A stretch of 64,000 nucleotides of DNA from assembly GCA_021234155.1 (NCBI GenBank), contig JAJEKV010000156.1, forward strand, positions 62,001-126,000, read 5' to 3'. The position numbers and the translations under genes were made by a program. The notes beneath the pieces are model-generated. The model was given only the letters and a program-made list of their open reading frames with translations, had not been told where the DNA came from and did no database searches. The DNA comes from Isoetes taiwanensis (taxonomy: Eukaryota > Streptophyta > Lycopodiopsida > Isoetales > Isoetaceae). Numbering within the stretch: position 1 is the first letter of the stretch; each line of letters starts with the position of its first letter. Shown piece by piece: positions 44,320 to 56,682 of the stretch.

Positions 44320-46880
44320 TTCATGTTTCCGGCACCAAACATGTTCATGATTCTCTCAGCCTGTCATTTGACGGGCGCGCACCCTACATGTCAATACTTC
44401 AATCACGCACGTCGTGTTTAAAACACACCGATTTTAAGCACTTGTAAGCGGCGTCCGGACGGTGATTTCTGCTACCCAGTACCGATTTTGCACCCATAGA
44501 GTTACATAAGTTATCTAGATAAATTGGAATTTGCTAGTGATAAACATGATTTGAGATTACACTCATGCCATTGATATGCTCGACTTTCTATTCTAGATTT
44601 GACGGTAAAAGCTGCATATCTCTAGACCTGTGACTAACTGTTTTGCTCAGCAACATATGAAAATAGATATACCATATGCATTACCATGCCCAGATGACAA
44701 TATCTTGCTCTCTTGCTTATTTTTTATCGTAACATCATGCCCTAGCTTCTAAAATATTTATATATTTGTCTGTCTTGAAGTCAGGTTTCCTAGCAAAATC
44801 AGACATCTTCATACTTTTAACTATAACTGGTTACTAAGTGGTGTATACAAAAGAAGAGAAGAACGTCTAGGAAGGTTTGATTCGACACATAACTCAAAGG
44901 GACATTGCTATCAGCAGAGACAGGAGAAAATATCTAATGCCTGAGCTGAAGGAGGCTCCTACATTTTGATGCTTCAGCATGAGAACTTCACTCTGATCTC
45001 TCTGACATATGCGTCTGGCAGATGAAGCATAGCAGATGTACAAATCTTTTCTTCAATGAAAGTATAAGAAGATAAATTACTAATACATGATGATGATACA
45101 AATTAGTTAGTTAAAAAAAGGCTGCATAGATGCCTTTACACTAACCATAGAAGGCAGTTCTACAATATGTTGTTCTGCATGACACTTTTGAGATGTAAAT
45201 TTGGATATCTCAATAAAAAACAGATAGAGCTTATTGTTGTGAAGCTGCAAGAAAGATGAATCTATGAGGTTGATTATCAAATAACAGCTTCATGACATGC
45301 AATCCTTACACACCCGGAGGTTAAGAAATACATACCTTGCTTATTGCTATTTTAGATTAGTGGCTCCATTCAGCAAACCTGGCCTAGTGAACGTCAAGGA
45401 ATAATCTTGAGAATAAAAAACCCAGATTAACCTAAACAGATATCCATCTATACCGGCTTGCATCAGTCTTTTGAACTTTAAAAACCATAATTTTATTGAG
45501 GCCCTTACCATAAATCTGCTCCACACCAAATCATGATTAAAGGTTTCTTCATCCATGGTCGTTGTACAGACCAAAAGGGGAAATTCTACATGCAAAAATC
45601 GGCCCAAGAAGCAAATTTGTTGTAGGAAGCAGTGCCCCAGGTTGCAAATCCATCTAAGAACATCCTCATGGATTGTAAATCCCTTTGAAGACCTCCTTAT
45701 GATGCCAGGGAAGTGCATGCGAGCTCCTCTGTGTGGCATGCCTCTATCGAATAAGAGTGAAAATCAAGGAAAAAAATCATAGGAGAAATTTCTACGATTT
45801 TTGGAAACCGATAAAGTTTTTCGGCGACCACAAATCTTAAAATCATAGGAAATTGGCTGAAAAAAAAAATTCCAAAATATTCTAGTCAAACCGGAAACTT
45901 CCAAATTAACAAGATTGACTAGATTTCTTAACTATATCCTAACTTAACTAGTGGTGCAAATGTGATCTACTGGAATCGAAGTGAATCTTTACAGAAATTT
46001 GGGAAATCTGAGGTATCTTTTGTAACTTAGGGATATTTAAGGGAATCTAGGAAAACACTTAAGGAATGTAGGGGGAACCTTTGACATTGGGTGTCTGAAG
46101 AATCTCGATGATTCTCTAGGAATCCTGGGGGGTATAGTAAGGATTGTAAGAGCAATCACAAAATAAAATGAGAGAATCTAAGGAAATGTTGTCAAAATCT
46201 AAGTGGAATTTTGATGAAATCTAGAGGAATCCCCCTCCCCACCCCCTCCCAGGCCCTTTTTACAAACAACCTTACAGGTGGAACAAGGCCCAATTATGTA
46301 TTTGCAGCCATCATCATATTAATCAATTATTGTACAATGGAATAAGTGAGTGATTTACACAATCTGCACAACCAACAGACCATAATCGCTCAACATTTGC
46401 AACAATAGCCACCTCCAGATGGAGTTGTTCCAGATCCAGCTCTAGCAACAGCATTGGCATTATCCATACCTGCCATTGTGAGGCGCTCCCCCTCAGCCAA
46501 TTCAAAACAAACTCTATGGACCAACATCGTGACTGGTAGGGGGGTTTTTTATTGCCTAGGGGGTCCGTAGACGTATGGGTTGGCTGTACGGAAAACCAAG
46601 AATTTGGAGTACTCCAAACGGAAGGGGGTGGTGGGCGGGAAATGGCGCTCCCGCATGGATCCGGGTAGGGGTATAGGGCATCCTAATTCGATCTACAGGG
46701 TGATATATCTCTGCTAATGCGTAATCTAGTGCTTAATGCAGATGAAATTTGTGCTTCTTCTTGCAATCTACTGGACAAATTGAGCACCCATTGAGCACCG
46801 TGAAAGGAGTTTTTGTGGAAGCATTTGCAGCTCTTTCTGGTTCAAAATCTTACATTCCTCTTTGTTCATATGCACCCATT
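44320..46880. other. No convincing gene; one weak minus-strand frame
   Basis: A minus-strand frame at 45739-45347 (MPHRGARMHFPGIIRRSSKG..) and another short frame near 46505-46380 (MAGMDNANAVARAGSG..GGYCCKC) have no recognised domain. The rest is AT-rich. At 46535-46640 composition changes abruptly to G-rich (TAGGGGGGTTTTTTATTGCC..), which may be a repeat boundary. Confidence 0.35.
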
Positions 46881-46884
46881 TTTT

Positions 46885-49800
46885 ATTTGTAATTTGACTC
46901 TTGTTTGCGTGCTTGTGTGATTTTTAATTTGCAGGTTAAAGCACATCATCGTTTGCTTCACAAAAAGCAATCAAAAAACCAAGCCTGGTCGTTTAAGATT
47001 GTCTTACATTTAGTTTTTCTAACCTACTTCTCAGATTTTATTTTTTCTCAACCAATTCTTACCTTATACGTGATGGCGGCTTCTTTGTGGAGTCATGTCG
47101 ATGGGAGCGGGGAAATAGTGGTTTGTGTTGATCTTTGGAAATGGTGATATTCTTGAGATTGGCTTTATCATAGTGAAGAATAACATATTATATGCTGATT
47201 TGAGGCGTGAGTTGGAGCTCGATGGGTTGGAGGAGCTAGAGGAAAAGACTTTTGTTTTTCTTGGTGAAAAGAAATTGCCATTGTCCAAGAGGCAAGAAGA
47301 TAGACATAAATTTATAGCGGCAACGTGGTTCGATAAGAATAGTAGGTTGTGAAGATCAAGATGGGCACCCCAAGGTTGGCGATCATCCCAAGAAAAAGAA
47401 GAATACTAGTACTTTTCGAGGTTGAGGAAGAGATCAATGTAGGCGACTATCTGATTGAGGTTGAAGGGGTAGGGGTAGATGGCATTGGTAAAGCTGGTGA
47501 AGACTTCAATGTAGCTTGTCGCGGCACCGAATTTGCTAGGTTGCTTTCAAGAAAGCCTCAACAGCTCAAACAAGCAGGTGGAAACATGCCTATAGGAAGT
47601 ACAAAATGAAAATGAAGAATAATGGCAAAAGCAGTCGATTTGAGATTATGTCCATGGATGTAAATGGAGTGGCAGTTTTCAGTTTGTGGTGTGTAGAATG
47701 TGACATGAAATATGGCAAAGGGGGAGAAGATATGATGTATAATTTCACCGCTCGGCACTTGGAAACCAAGGAGCACAAATTGAACTTCTTTAAGCATAGA
47801 CAAGGTCTTGAAAATAATCCAGATAGTGAATCAACTCTTAAAAGTCATGAAGAAGTTGTGGCTGAGAATAGGGCAGCAGTGGAGCTTTGCATGTCAACAA
47901 AAGTCACCCCATTTGTTGAGCAATATCAAGTAAAGTTTGAGTTGTTTGAGGACACCATAGGAGGCTATGCGAAGAGTGAAGAGATTTGCATTAAGTGTAT
48001 GACCTGCAATAGAGCCCTTCTTCTATTTCCAAATAGAGGGGACCTAATTGACAACATGAAGGAACATATTAAAAGTAATAGACATGTTCTTTGCTAAGGA
48101 AAAGAAAGAGAACAAGGAGAACAAGTGCAATGAACCAAAAAAGGTGGCGGACCAGCAAAGGAAGTCAATGGGCACGGGCAAAGAGCATGCTTACTTATTT
48201 CACCAAAGGTAGTGCTTAAATGTTATTGACAACAAAATCTTAATGGCTAACATTTTTTGTTATTTCATGCAGCTCCTTCAAGCATTGTAAATGTTGAGTC
48301 ACAAGCTAGTTCTTCAAGTAAGTTTTAAGCACCTCTTCAATATCTCTTTTTATCCATAAATCTTTGGAGGTATGATGCTTTTCTTCCTATTTGTTTCATT
48401 TTCGTCATAAAAAAACAGGAAGTGAGTATTTGGCTTCCCTTTTTGTTGGGGTTTTGGCAATTAGAGTATAGGTATGGTACAAAGAAGAGGGATTTGAGGC
48501 CTTATCTAGGCGATTCAAAGGCTGGTTATTGTTGGTACTCACAGACAAAGCTCAAAGCAAAGTTTCAGTTTGGTGATGAGGTAGTTGAGGTTGATGGAGC
48601 ATTTAGGCATGTGAGCTGTTGTAGAGTCAATATAGATGGTAAAAGGTTTCCAAAATTCCAATGTTCATATTGTGCATCAATTCCCAAAGAGAGGGACTTT
48701 CGTATGAGAGTATACAGACAAAATGGAAAAACATTAGAGAGAGGTCAGCGTGATACAAAGACATGTACAAGGGTAGACTTTCTTACATATACAGAGCTGG
48801 TTAACATGGCTAAGGACAGCAGGCTTGAAAATAGATTCTTGAAGAAGGAGTTGACTTTCTCAAAGAAAAGAAATGTGGCTTTAATGCGTAAAGGTTAGAA
48901 CCTTACGAGAAAGTTTGAGTGAGTCGATGAATAAAAAGATGTGAGGAAGTTTTGCAATGACATAAGGGAGGCTCACTCACAAGGAAAGTTTGATGGTAAA
49001 GCGACCTTATGGAACTTCCTTATTGACATTGCTTTCGAATATTTTGAGGCGGGACACAAGAAAGCGTTATAATCGGACCACTAAAAATTGTTTGAGACCA
49101 TTAGAATTTGGAGTGGAAAGAGGATGCATAATTTCTTAACCATGAACTTCTGTGGTCCTAGTTTATCAACCACAATGCGGTCCACTCGAAAAATTTTTAC
49201 TTACAGGGTTGGTATAGTGGAAGTAACATTTATTCATTTAGCAAAGGTATATGCCAAGCATATGGCGGATCTTGGCTTAAAAAGCTGGATGTATTCCCAC
49301 TCTTGTTGCAAAAAGATGAAACTTGATCATAAAAGAGGTACGTATCTTTGGAATGCAAAGGGCTATTTGTTTGGTAGGTTTTGTGGCATTTTGGAGAACC
49401 ATGCATGTGATCCAAGTTTCATTGTCTTGAGGTTGGAACCGGTGAGGCAGGTTATAAGAAGATAGTTGATGCTTTTGAAAAGAATGTTATAGCACACTAT
49501 GCTCGTGTTTTCATTATAAATCCATTGCATGCACGTCTTCCTAAGCTTGTCTTGGCCATACAACTAACATGCAACAAGTTTGATAGTAGAGCAGTGAGAG
49601 CTCAATGGGAAACAATACAAGTTTTTTGGGACTTGCATTTGAGGCAAGTTTTGGGGCCATTAGTTGGCCATAGCTCGGATGGAGATGCACGTAGACGGTG
49701 TTGCATGCTGGAAGATTATACAAGTGTGAAGGATGCAGGAACAAGATATGGGCCCGGGGGGTGCACCTATCATATAGTGGGTACCACATGTGCGTGCAAG

Positions 49801-51822
49801 GGGTCGCCGAAAACCCCCTTGTATACGCGTTAGAAATCTTCCAAAAACCCCCATTTCAGCCACATATTGAACCAGAGTCACCTAAAAAAAGCCCCCTCGA
49901 TAAGAGTATATGTATGGTTCAAGTCCAAAATAAACCCTTTTGGGTCACTCACATGAATTATACGGCTATAACTATGTGAACCCCCCTTGGATATGGGATT
50001 CCGTGGGAAGGTTGGGTGTTTACTGCAGCAAAGAGGAAAGATGGCAGCATTCAAGGCTTGCATGATCAGGATTTCATACACAATGGGAAGAAGTTAATCA
50101 ACCCACTTGATAACGCAGCTAAGAGACTCTATTTAGGTGAAGATCTCGCCACACTGAATGACATTTGGCACGTCTTCCATGCTTTCCAAGGAGAACATGG
50201 TCTTCAAATTGGAGATGTAGAAAGGAAGGATAGACAAAATTGGAGGGCAGCCCAACGGATTGCTTCACGGAAGGTTCAAGCTTGTCTACATAAACTACAA
50301 GATCCATCTAATTCTCCTCCAATGCGGACTCTTGGAACTGAAACCTACTGTTCAATTGTGGCCTTATATATTGACATATTCCTATCACCCCATATGGGCC
50401 TATGGTCTCGTGTCAAGGCAGCATCTACAGTCTCATTCTTCTTCAGGTAATTGCTCATTGTGGTCATGTTGCTTATTGTGGTCTCATTGGCTTATTGCTA
50501 AGATTTTTGTTTGGTTTGTTGCAATCTAAAAGGTTTTGGAGGCTGTGGATAATTAGGCATCCAACACACACTTTGAAGATGAACTTTATAAGCCGTGAGA
50601 CTTTTACGGACATCTGAGTTATCATGTCATTTCTTTGTGATGTTGATAAGTTATTTCGATGAAAAATGCAATGACATTTCTCTTCCCTTGAGTTACGGGT
50701 TCGGATGCACTGTGAAATTTTTTTTTTAGTAAAGTGGGCGGCATGGTCCAAAATGAAAGGTCATATCTGGTCTGAGACTTGCTTGAAACTTGATTGAATA
50801 GAGTGGCAGAGTTCCAGGCTCTTGGGAAATTGTTGTTCCCTCCTACCCATTTGAAGCAGGAAAACATATGGCAGGTTTTAGAAAAGAAGGTTGGACTTGA
50901 TGGTAAGGAAATCAGTTGCGATCTAGGAGATTACAGCATGGTAGACAATGTAGATAAAATTGTGCATGCTTTAAAGGAACATTTGTTGTGAAGAGACAAG
51001 AGCTGACACATGGTGGAATTGTCCTTGGAAGCACGAAGACTATTTTAACAAGAACTACCTCCAGCAATTAGATACAACCGAGTTTGAAGATGAGTCTGTC
51101 GAGTTGAAGTGGAGAAGGAAAATGGGTGTCTTTGAAGGCTTGGCTGCAAAAAACATTGAGGAGATAGCAGCAGTGATGGAGTTAAGACACACACTTGATG
51201 CCATGGTGGATGAGGCAGAGCACCCAAACCAAATGAAAGTTGAAAGACTTGTGAAGGTAGACAATAAAGAAGTCTACAAGGCCACTTTAGTCAGTCAACT
51301 TAATGGGAATCCTTGGCTCTCGAAGGATAGACTGACCAAAGTTAAGACTCATATTGTATTGGACGAAAAGAACAAGCAGATCAATGCAGCCACTTCTCTT
51401 GGCATTGGCTCTGATTGTGCAGTGTCTTTGAGGTAGAAACTGAGCAATAGAAGGCAGGTCAGGTTAGTGTTAGGCAGAAATTCTTAAAGAGAACTTGGTA
51501 TTTGGGAAGGATTCTGAGTATTCGAAGGAAAGTTAGTAAGGGCTGGAAGGAAAGTAGGGAAGCAATTGATCTAAGTTCCAGACCATCCTATTTGGTAGAA
51601 CTGAACTTGGCATGGTATAACGAGCATAAGTCTAGAAAAAAATGTTGGTACACATTTGACTTGTCAGACAGCATAGCAATATCATTAGATTCTGTCATAG
51701 CTTTGGCTTGTCTAACTTACAAGCCAGAATCTGGAATATATCTACTTCATGAGCATGATAGATTGCAATTTGAGAAATTTGTTGCCGAGCAATCTAAAGG
51801 TTACTGTAAACTTGTATCTTAA
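46885..51822 (+). pseudogene. Large zinc-finger / RNase H-like protein gene, multi-exon, decayed
   Basis: Plus-strand blocks run in order. N-terminal GFIIVKNNILYADLRRELEL then PLSKRQEDRHKFIAATWF (47150-47340). A two-finger region: CVECDMKYGKGGED..HLETKEHK and CMTCNRALLLFPNR..HIKSNRH (47690-48095), both C-x2-C..H-x(4-5)-H. Introns at about 48209-48271 and 48320-48419 join KAPSSIVNVESQASSS to RSEYLASLFVG. A core follows: GAFRHVSCCRVNIDGKRFPK, KFDGKATLWNFLIDIAFEYF, MHNFLTMNFCGPSLSTT, INPLHARLPKLVLAIQLTCN, GPLVGHSSDGDARRR, then (after a MITE) HDQDFIHNGKKLINPLDNAA and GDVERKDRQNWRAAQRIASR. C-terminal blocks are LFPPTHLKQENIWQVLEKK, ADTWWNCPWKHEDYFNKNYL and MELRHTLDAMVDEAEHPNQM. The acidic SDGD and HDQD blocks suggest an RNase H fold. 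Multiple frameshifts. Similar large uncharacterised proteins exist as I recall; a transposase role is inferred. Confidence 0.55.
49753..49989. mobile_element. MITE, 237 bp, 8-bp TSD (hAT-like)
   Basis: Flanked by GATATGGG at 49745-49752 and 49990-49997. Its ends are imperfect inverted repeats: left CCCGGGGGGTGCACCTATCA, right end (reverse complement) CAAGGGGGGTTCACATAGTT. It splits the reading frame between GTRYG and WEGWVFTAAKRKDG of the 46.9-51.8 kb gene. The interior matches 53.6 kb in reverse orientation (GTATACA.GGGGGTTT.. and CGACCCCTTGCACGCACATG). Confidence 0.78.
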
Positions 51823-52674
51823 ATCTGCTCACAATTGCAGGTTGTTTTGCAATGATTATGAGTCTGATATATTTAGTGGTCTTTGATTTTTCCAGGTGTT
51901 GGGAAAGGGAAGCAGAAGATGTATTGAAGATGTATAGTTAGAGGTCATTGAAGGTCGTATAGTCTCCCTAATTCTTTTGGATTGCACAAGCCAGAAAGAT
52001 ATAGATGTAGAAAGAATGTTTTGAATGTCTATTCTGTAATACTTAATATTGTTGTGTCTCACTTGCAGTTTAGGTAGAGTTTGGAAGTTTTATTAAGTCG
52101 CCACCAACAGACCTGCAATAGTTTCTGTTTGGCCTGAATCTCTTTGAGGAGGCAAGTGCAAGATGTGCTTCAAATTTTGGACTTTTTCTACAAAAAAAAC
52201 TTGTGCATGCAGAAACTTGTGCATGCAGAAAACTTGTACGCTTTGTCACGGTTTTTCTGAGAAAATACAAAAGCAGTTACATACATTACATAAAGCAGCT
52301 TAGGTATCGTTTGGAAGTTCTTAAGTAGCGTTTGGAAGTTCATATTTTGGAAGTTTGTGCTTCATATTTTCAGTTCCAGTTTCATATTTGAAGTAAATAG
52401 AACCAATGTTTCAGTTTCAGTTCCTTGTTTCAGTTATGGCCGAATCAGACAAATGCAAATCGGTTCTGAGAAAAAGATAATATATTATATTATATTGAAG
52501 ATTTGGTTTACAAAAATCTCGTGCATCGAAGCCTTGCACATTTTACCCCCGTAATACACGTAGATACCATATTAGAGTACATTGAAGACTGTTTTTACAA
52601 AAAAAACTCATGCATGCACTGGTTTTTACAGAAACATGAAAACAGATTAGAGTGTTAGATTATAAAGCCGACTA

Positions 52675-52956
52675 TCATTGCATCCCATGCGTGATATAGC
52701 CTGGAGGGGGCATCTGAAGGTGCACTCTAAGGTAAATGCCAGTTGCCTCAATGTTCATCTGTAGAAGACGTGCCTCATGCGGACAAACCCGATCAAGCCA
52801 GTTCTGCACCTGGGCAGACACATTTGCCCCTTGCTCCTTCAATCGGTTCACCTCCAAACAAGTAAATGTGGCCACGAACATCATCTCCATGCCTGGATGG
52901 CTGGAAGAGGATGATTCTGCAGGCTACCTTCGGGCAGTCACCTTGATCCGAGCCAT
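52675..52956 (-). pseudogene. Paralogue of the 4875-5273 gene, MARIKVTARR family
   Basis: From ATG 52956 the protein begins MARIKVTARR and meets TAG at codon 11. The same frame then continues ESSSSSHPG, FTCLEVNRLKEQ, VSAQVQNWLDRV, EARLLQMNIEATG and ends at 52675. The order matches MAKFKTTLRR, Ser run, LEV..L, V..W and E.RLL.M of the gene at 4.9-5.3 kb, so these are two copies of one family. The early stop and shorter linker suggest this copy is inactive, or that translation starts at the internal MEMMFVATF. Function unknown. The start vaguely resembles the histone H3 tail; see findings. Confidence 0.5.
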
Positions 52957-53479
52957 TCCAAATCGAGGGGACTTTGGGAAGGAATAGGATCCGGGAAAAT
53001 GGATGGGTGATGGTGCTCTTGTGAAACGACGGCCACTACTTATAAAGCCAAACCGGAATATGCAAATTTGATGCCAATATGCCATAGATTATGATGCCAA
53101 TAGATTATCATGTATGCCAATAGATTATCATGTTAAAGGTTATGATTTTATTTTAAAGGTTATAGATTATCATGTTAAAGTATGATTATCATAATAAAGG
53201 TTATGATGGCAACGTCCCATTTGAGGTGACATAGGCTATGATGTTAATGTTAACCTTTTGAGGTGACAAAGGTTATGATGTTTGGCCATAAGTGTTGCCA
53301 TAAGGGTTAGCACCATAACTACCATAGGGGTTAGGACAACATTTCAACATCCCATATGCCAACATTATAAACCATTGGCCAACCGTGGCCAACATTTCAA
53401 AATTATAAACAATTGCCCAACATTGGCTAATGGTTTATAAACATTGGCCAACATTCCAGTATATGTATGATAAACATCG

Positions 53480-53692
53480 GCCAACATTCCAGTATATGTA
53501 TGGGAAAGGGTATATGGATTGCTAGTTGGGACTGGAGTACATGTACGGATAAGGGGCCAAAAATTAAAATTCATATGTACGTATGGTTGGGGGGTTTCGC
53601 CCGCAAAAAGCCGTATACAGGGGGGTTTCTGTCGACCCCTTGCACGCACATGCCATATGCTCTATATAAAGGGGTGAAGCCCCCGGGGTTCC
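53480..53692. mobile_element. Second MITE copy, reverse orientation, partial
   Basis: 53605-53692 matches the reverse complement of 49753-49832: GTATACAGGGGGGTTT, CGACCCCTTGCACGCACATG, then CTATATAAAGGGGTGAAGCC and CCCGGGG. The distal part toward 53480 is only weakly similar, so it is diverged or truncated. No target duplication identified. Confidence 0.6.
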
Positions 53693-53734
53693 AGGCCCAA
53701 CTCCAGCAGCAATGACATTAGCCTTATGATCTCA

Positions 53735-54808
53735 AAGCTGCCAAACCTCCAAGTGTTATCAGGGTATCATGTACTTCCATAACTATCTGCAAAACCTCCA
53801 GCACCTGCAGTCCCATATGATGCTCCATAGCCTGCCACTCCCCTAGTAGCATAATCCCGCGGGTTAGATGCATAGATGCCATCAGCCTGCCCATAGGCAT
53901 GACTACTGTGTTAGTCCTGTGCCTCCTGGTACAGGACTATTCATGCATACGACAGACCAGGTCAAGCTCAAGGATCCTCAGTCAGCCACGGGTCAGCCAT
54001 CAAAGGCTCCGCAGAAGACCAAGCAGCAGACCACGCAGTCAAAGCCTGTGGCCGTCAACAAGAGGCGCCGCTCAGACAAGTGACGGCCCGTCACCGCCCG
54101 CGTCAGCGTCAGCGTGATTCTAGGCACTTCAAGAGGCACCGCCAACATTCCTGCAAATCAGGCCTCCTTCCAGGAGTCGGCACCGAGATCAGTCAGAGTG
54201 TCTATATTGGGCCCAAGGCCATTGTACTATATATATGAGTAGAGCTAGCACATGAGTTTAGAGATGAGTTTTGAGTCTTGTCTCCTTTCAGTTTTCTCTC
54301 TATTGCGAGAGCTCATGTATGTTCATCATTGATATCAAGGAAGCTTATCATTCTTCTCTCATTTGTTCTGTTTTCTTCTCTTCTTGCAAATCCCGCGTGA
54401 CATAGTCCCCCGGACTCTCCTGTTAGATCCACGGGTCCTCACAGAGGGCTGTCTTCCAGGAGTTCCCGAACCCAGACCCCAAACATACTGTACTCTGATG
54501 TACTGGGAGTATTTTGCCTAGTTGCTGCACCTGATCCCCAAACTGTTTGTACCATAGTTGCTGGTACCAGCACTGCTTGGGTACCCACTTGCACCAGGGT
54601 AAGCACTCCAAGCACTTCTAGCTTTTGATGTTGCGCCATAACTGCCTGCTCCAGGTCCACTTCCATATGCACCATTATGTGCAGGGCATCATAACTACAA
54701 CTATATCCACATGGTGCTGCTCGATACCCTGCACCATAACCATTGGCAACATATCCATTCATTGCTCCATATGCCACTGACTCCATAGCACCATAATTTA
54801 GCTGAATT
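53735..54808 (-). pseudogene. Gly/Tyr/Ser/Ala-rich RNA-binding protein C-terminal exon (hnRNP/Musashi-like)
   Basis: Minus strand. After an acceptor CTCAG at 54809-54813 the exon reads LNYGAMESVAYGAMNGYVAN then GYGAGYRAAP. With a one-base shift it continues AHNGAYGSGPGAGSYGATSK, ARSAWSAYPGASGYPSSAGT, SNYGTNS. Beyond the solo LTR it resumes as HAYGQADGIYASNPRDYATR then GVAGYGASYGTAGAGGFADS and stops. This is the low-complexity tail typical of plant hnRNP/Musashi-like RRM proteins; no RRM is in the window. Frame change, stop and LTR insertion make it a broken copy. Any Gly/Tyr-rich protein is an alternative. Confidence 0.45.
53907..54402. mobile_element. Probable solo LTR
   Basis: The block runs TGTGTTAGTCC ... 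CCCGCGTGACA, so on either strand it begins TG and ends CA. It contains a TATATATGAGTAG promoter-like segment (about 54228) and a T/C-rich 3' part (TTCTTCTCTTCTTGC) resembling plant LTR R/U5. It interrupts the Gly/Tyr-rich exon, which continues on both sides, with no internal retrotransposon sequence. I did not find a clear 5-bp target duplication, so the ends may be off. Confidence 0.5.
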
Positions 54809-54891
54809 CTGAGCATATACATCAAGGTCATATTTTCTATTTCATGATGCAAAGGCTTAGTTTGTATCAAGATAAAACCTAACATTCTTCC

Positions 54892-55170
54892 AGAGGAGAG
54901 ATGCAGCCTCAGGCTTTGGTCCCGCAGCTGAGGTACAAGCTATATCTATCGTATCTGGCATCCCCTCGGAAAGAGCAGGTCAAGGCAGCGGTCTGGGAAA
55001 GAACCCTCCACATTGTAGACACTCTGGGGAGATTTGTGGCATGAGTTGTAGATAGATACACTTATTAGGTGGGTCCTTGCCCTGGTGTGGGCAGGAGTAC
55101 CCTAATACCGCTCTTCTTGTATTTCTCTGAATTAATATTAGTTAATCTGATCCTTCAAAAAAAAAAAAAA
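54892..55170 (+). mobile_element. 5'-truncated LINE 3' end with poly(A) and 18-bp TSD
   Basis: The direct repeat AAAACCTAACATTCTTCC occurs at 54874-54891 and 55171-55188 (at least 14 bp excluding the A run). Between them lies a LINE end reading LRYKLYLSYLASPRKEQVKA then AVWERTLHIVDTLGRFVA, matching the C-terminus of the LINE at 25-26.4 kb, and a tail TGATCCTTC followed by poly(A) to about 55174. This is a textbook target-primed insertion. It lies in intronic or upstream sequence of the Gly/Tyr-rich gene. Confidence 0.85.
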
Positions 55171-55589
55171 AAAACCTAACATTCTTCCTCTGCATCTTGA
55201 AAAAGAAAAACAATGGCATCATAATCTTCTCAAAAGTTCCTGGTCATGCCTCTAAATTTTGGAGGTTTGACGATTTATCGCTATTCAAACAAATATCCTA
55301 CTGCATCGAAGACTGTTACCAGCTTCAAATTGACCACCTATTTTTCTTGCATCACCTCCATTCTGCTCATCATGAGGCAGAAGCACTCGAAATACATCTG
55401 GCTCCACATGGAGCACTCAATCAACACTTTGCTCTACATGGAACACTCAATCAACACCACTTGTTTTTCTTGCATCACCTCTATTATTTTCATCATGAGC
55501 CAGAAGGACCTTAAATACAATGGCTCCACATGAAGCCCCCTATATCAGCACTTTGCCCCATATGGAACACAACTTCTTTTCTTGCAAAA

Positions 55590-56405
55590 ACAATTATCTA
55601 TAGTACACCTTTATCTTGCCATCTCCTTCATTCTCTACAACGCATTTGAGAACTGTAGGACTACTATGAGGTAAATCATTTGTATGAATCATGATCAGTT
55701 CTGCATGTGCTTCTTTTTCCTTTGTGTTTCTTATGGTTCTGCTTTCCATTTCCATCAGTAACAATGCAGCTACTACTAGAGGCAACAGCGTCATAAGTAT
55801 GAGAATGCTTCCAAAATACCAGCTATTAGATCTCTTAATCTGTTGTTCGAAATCACATTCAGTGAACATACTAGTCGGAAAACTCTCAGTCCAATCCTTC
55901 CAGCAGCACATTCTCTCATCATGTGAATTGTTATACACAAGTTCCGTTTGCTTGTTTCTTCAAGCATAGAGACACACGAACTCAAACTCAAGACATGAGC
56001 TCGATTTTCAGAGATATTTGCACTATCCTCTTCTCTATTTAATAACCGGCCTGCTATAATATTCTGAATCCTATATATAGAGTAAACATCATTATATTTC
56101 CTGATCGAATTTGGAACTGGTTATGTCATCTCTTGTGCATATGGAAAGCACCTACTATGTGGCTGTTCAATTACTAAATTGGCAATAATAAGCACCTTCA
56201 TTTGAAAAACTTCTTGCATCCTCCACATCTTGAGACTGGATACATGTAGAAACCTATCTTTTAAATGTGTATCATACCAAGTTGCTTGAGTTGCAAGGCT
56301 CGTTACCGCATTTCTTTCACAAACTCCTTTTGCACTCCTCTTACACAATGTCATCAACGCAGTAAAATTAAGACACCTTTCGCTCAAATCTTTAAGATCC
56401 AGCAC
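55590..56405 (-). other. Possible exons of an unknown membrane protein
   Basis: Minus strand. The frame 56405-56121 reads LSERCLNFTALMTLCKRSAK then GVCERNAVTSLATQATWYDT (three Cys, one N-glycosylation-like site). 55938-55594 reads MCCWKDWTESFPTSMFTECD then a strong transmembrane segment YFGSILILMTLLPLVVAALL and an acidic/basic tail ending KIKVYYR. The pair would suit an extracellular Cys-rich region plus one membrane helix, but exon joins are not evident and I recognise no family. Confidence 0.3.
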
Positions 56406-56682
56406 AAAAGAATTCTATGCAGTGCTAGGGCAATCTCCTTTTTCTCCTATTACTTGTTTAAAGTTGGCTCAAACTTCCATCGGAGCCATTCTTGCCATTG
56501 CAGCACAATATACCAAATTTAGTTTGTGCAACATATTTGAAAGTGTAAAAGAGCTTGTTGGAGATAAACATTGTAACTGCAAGATTTGAAACTAAACTTT
56601 CCTTTTGCATTCTCCCAAGCCATTCTAGACCCATGTTAACATCACTTTGCCTAGCACATTCATGGTGAATATATCATGTAGC

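Noticed and set aside
46385-46505. Minus-strand GGGYCCKC-ending frame
   Set aside because: Too short, no family, no splice context that could be confirmed.
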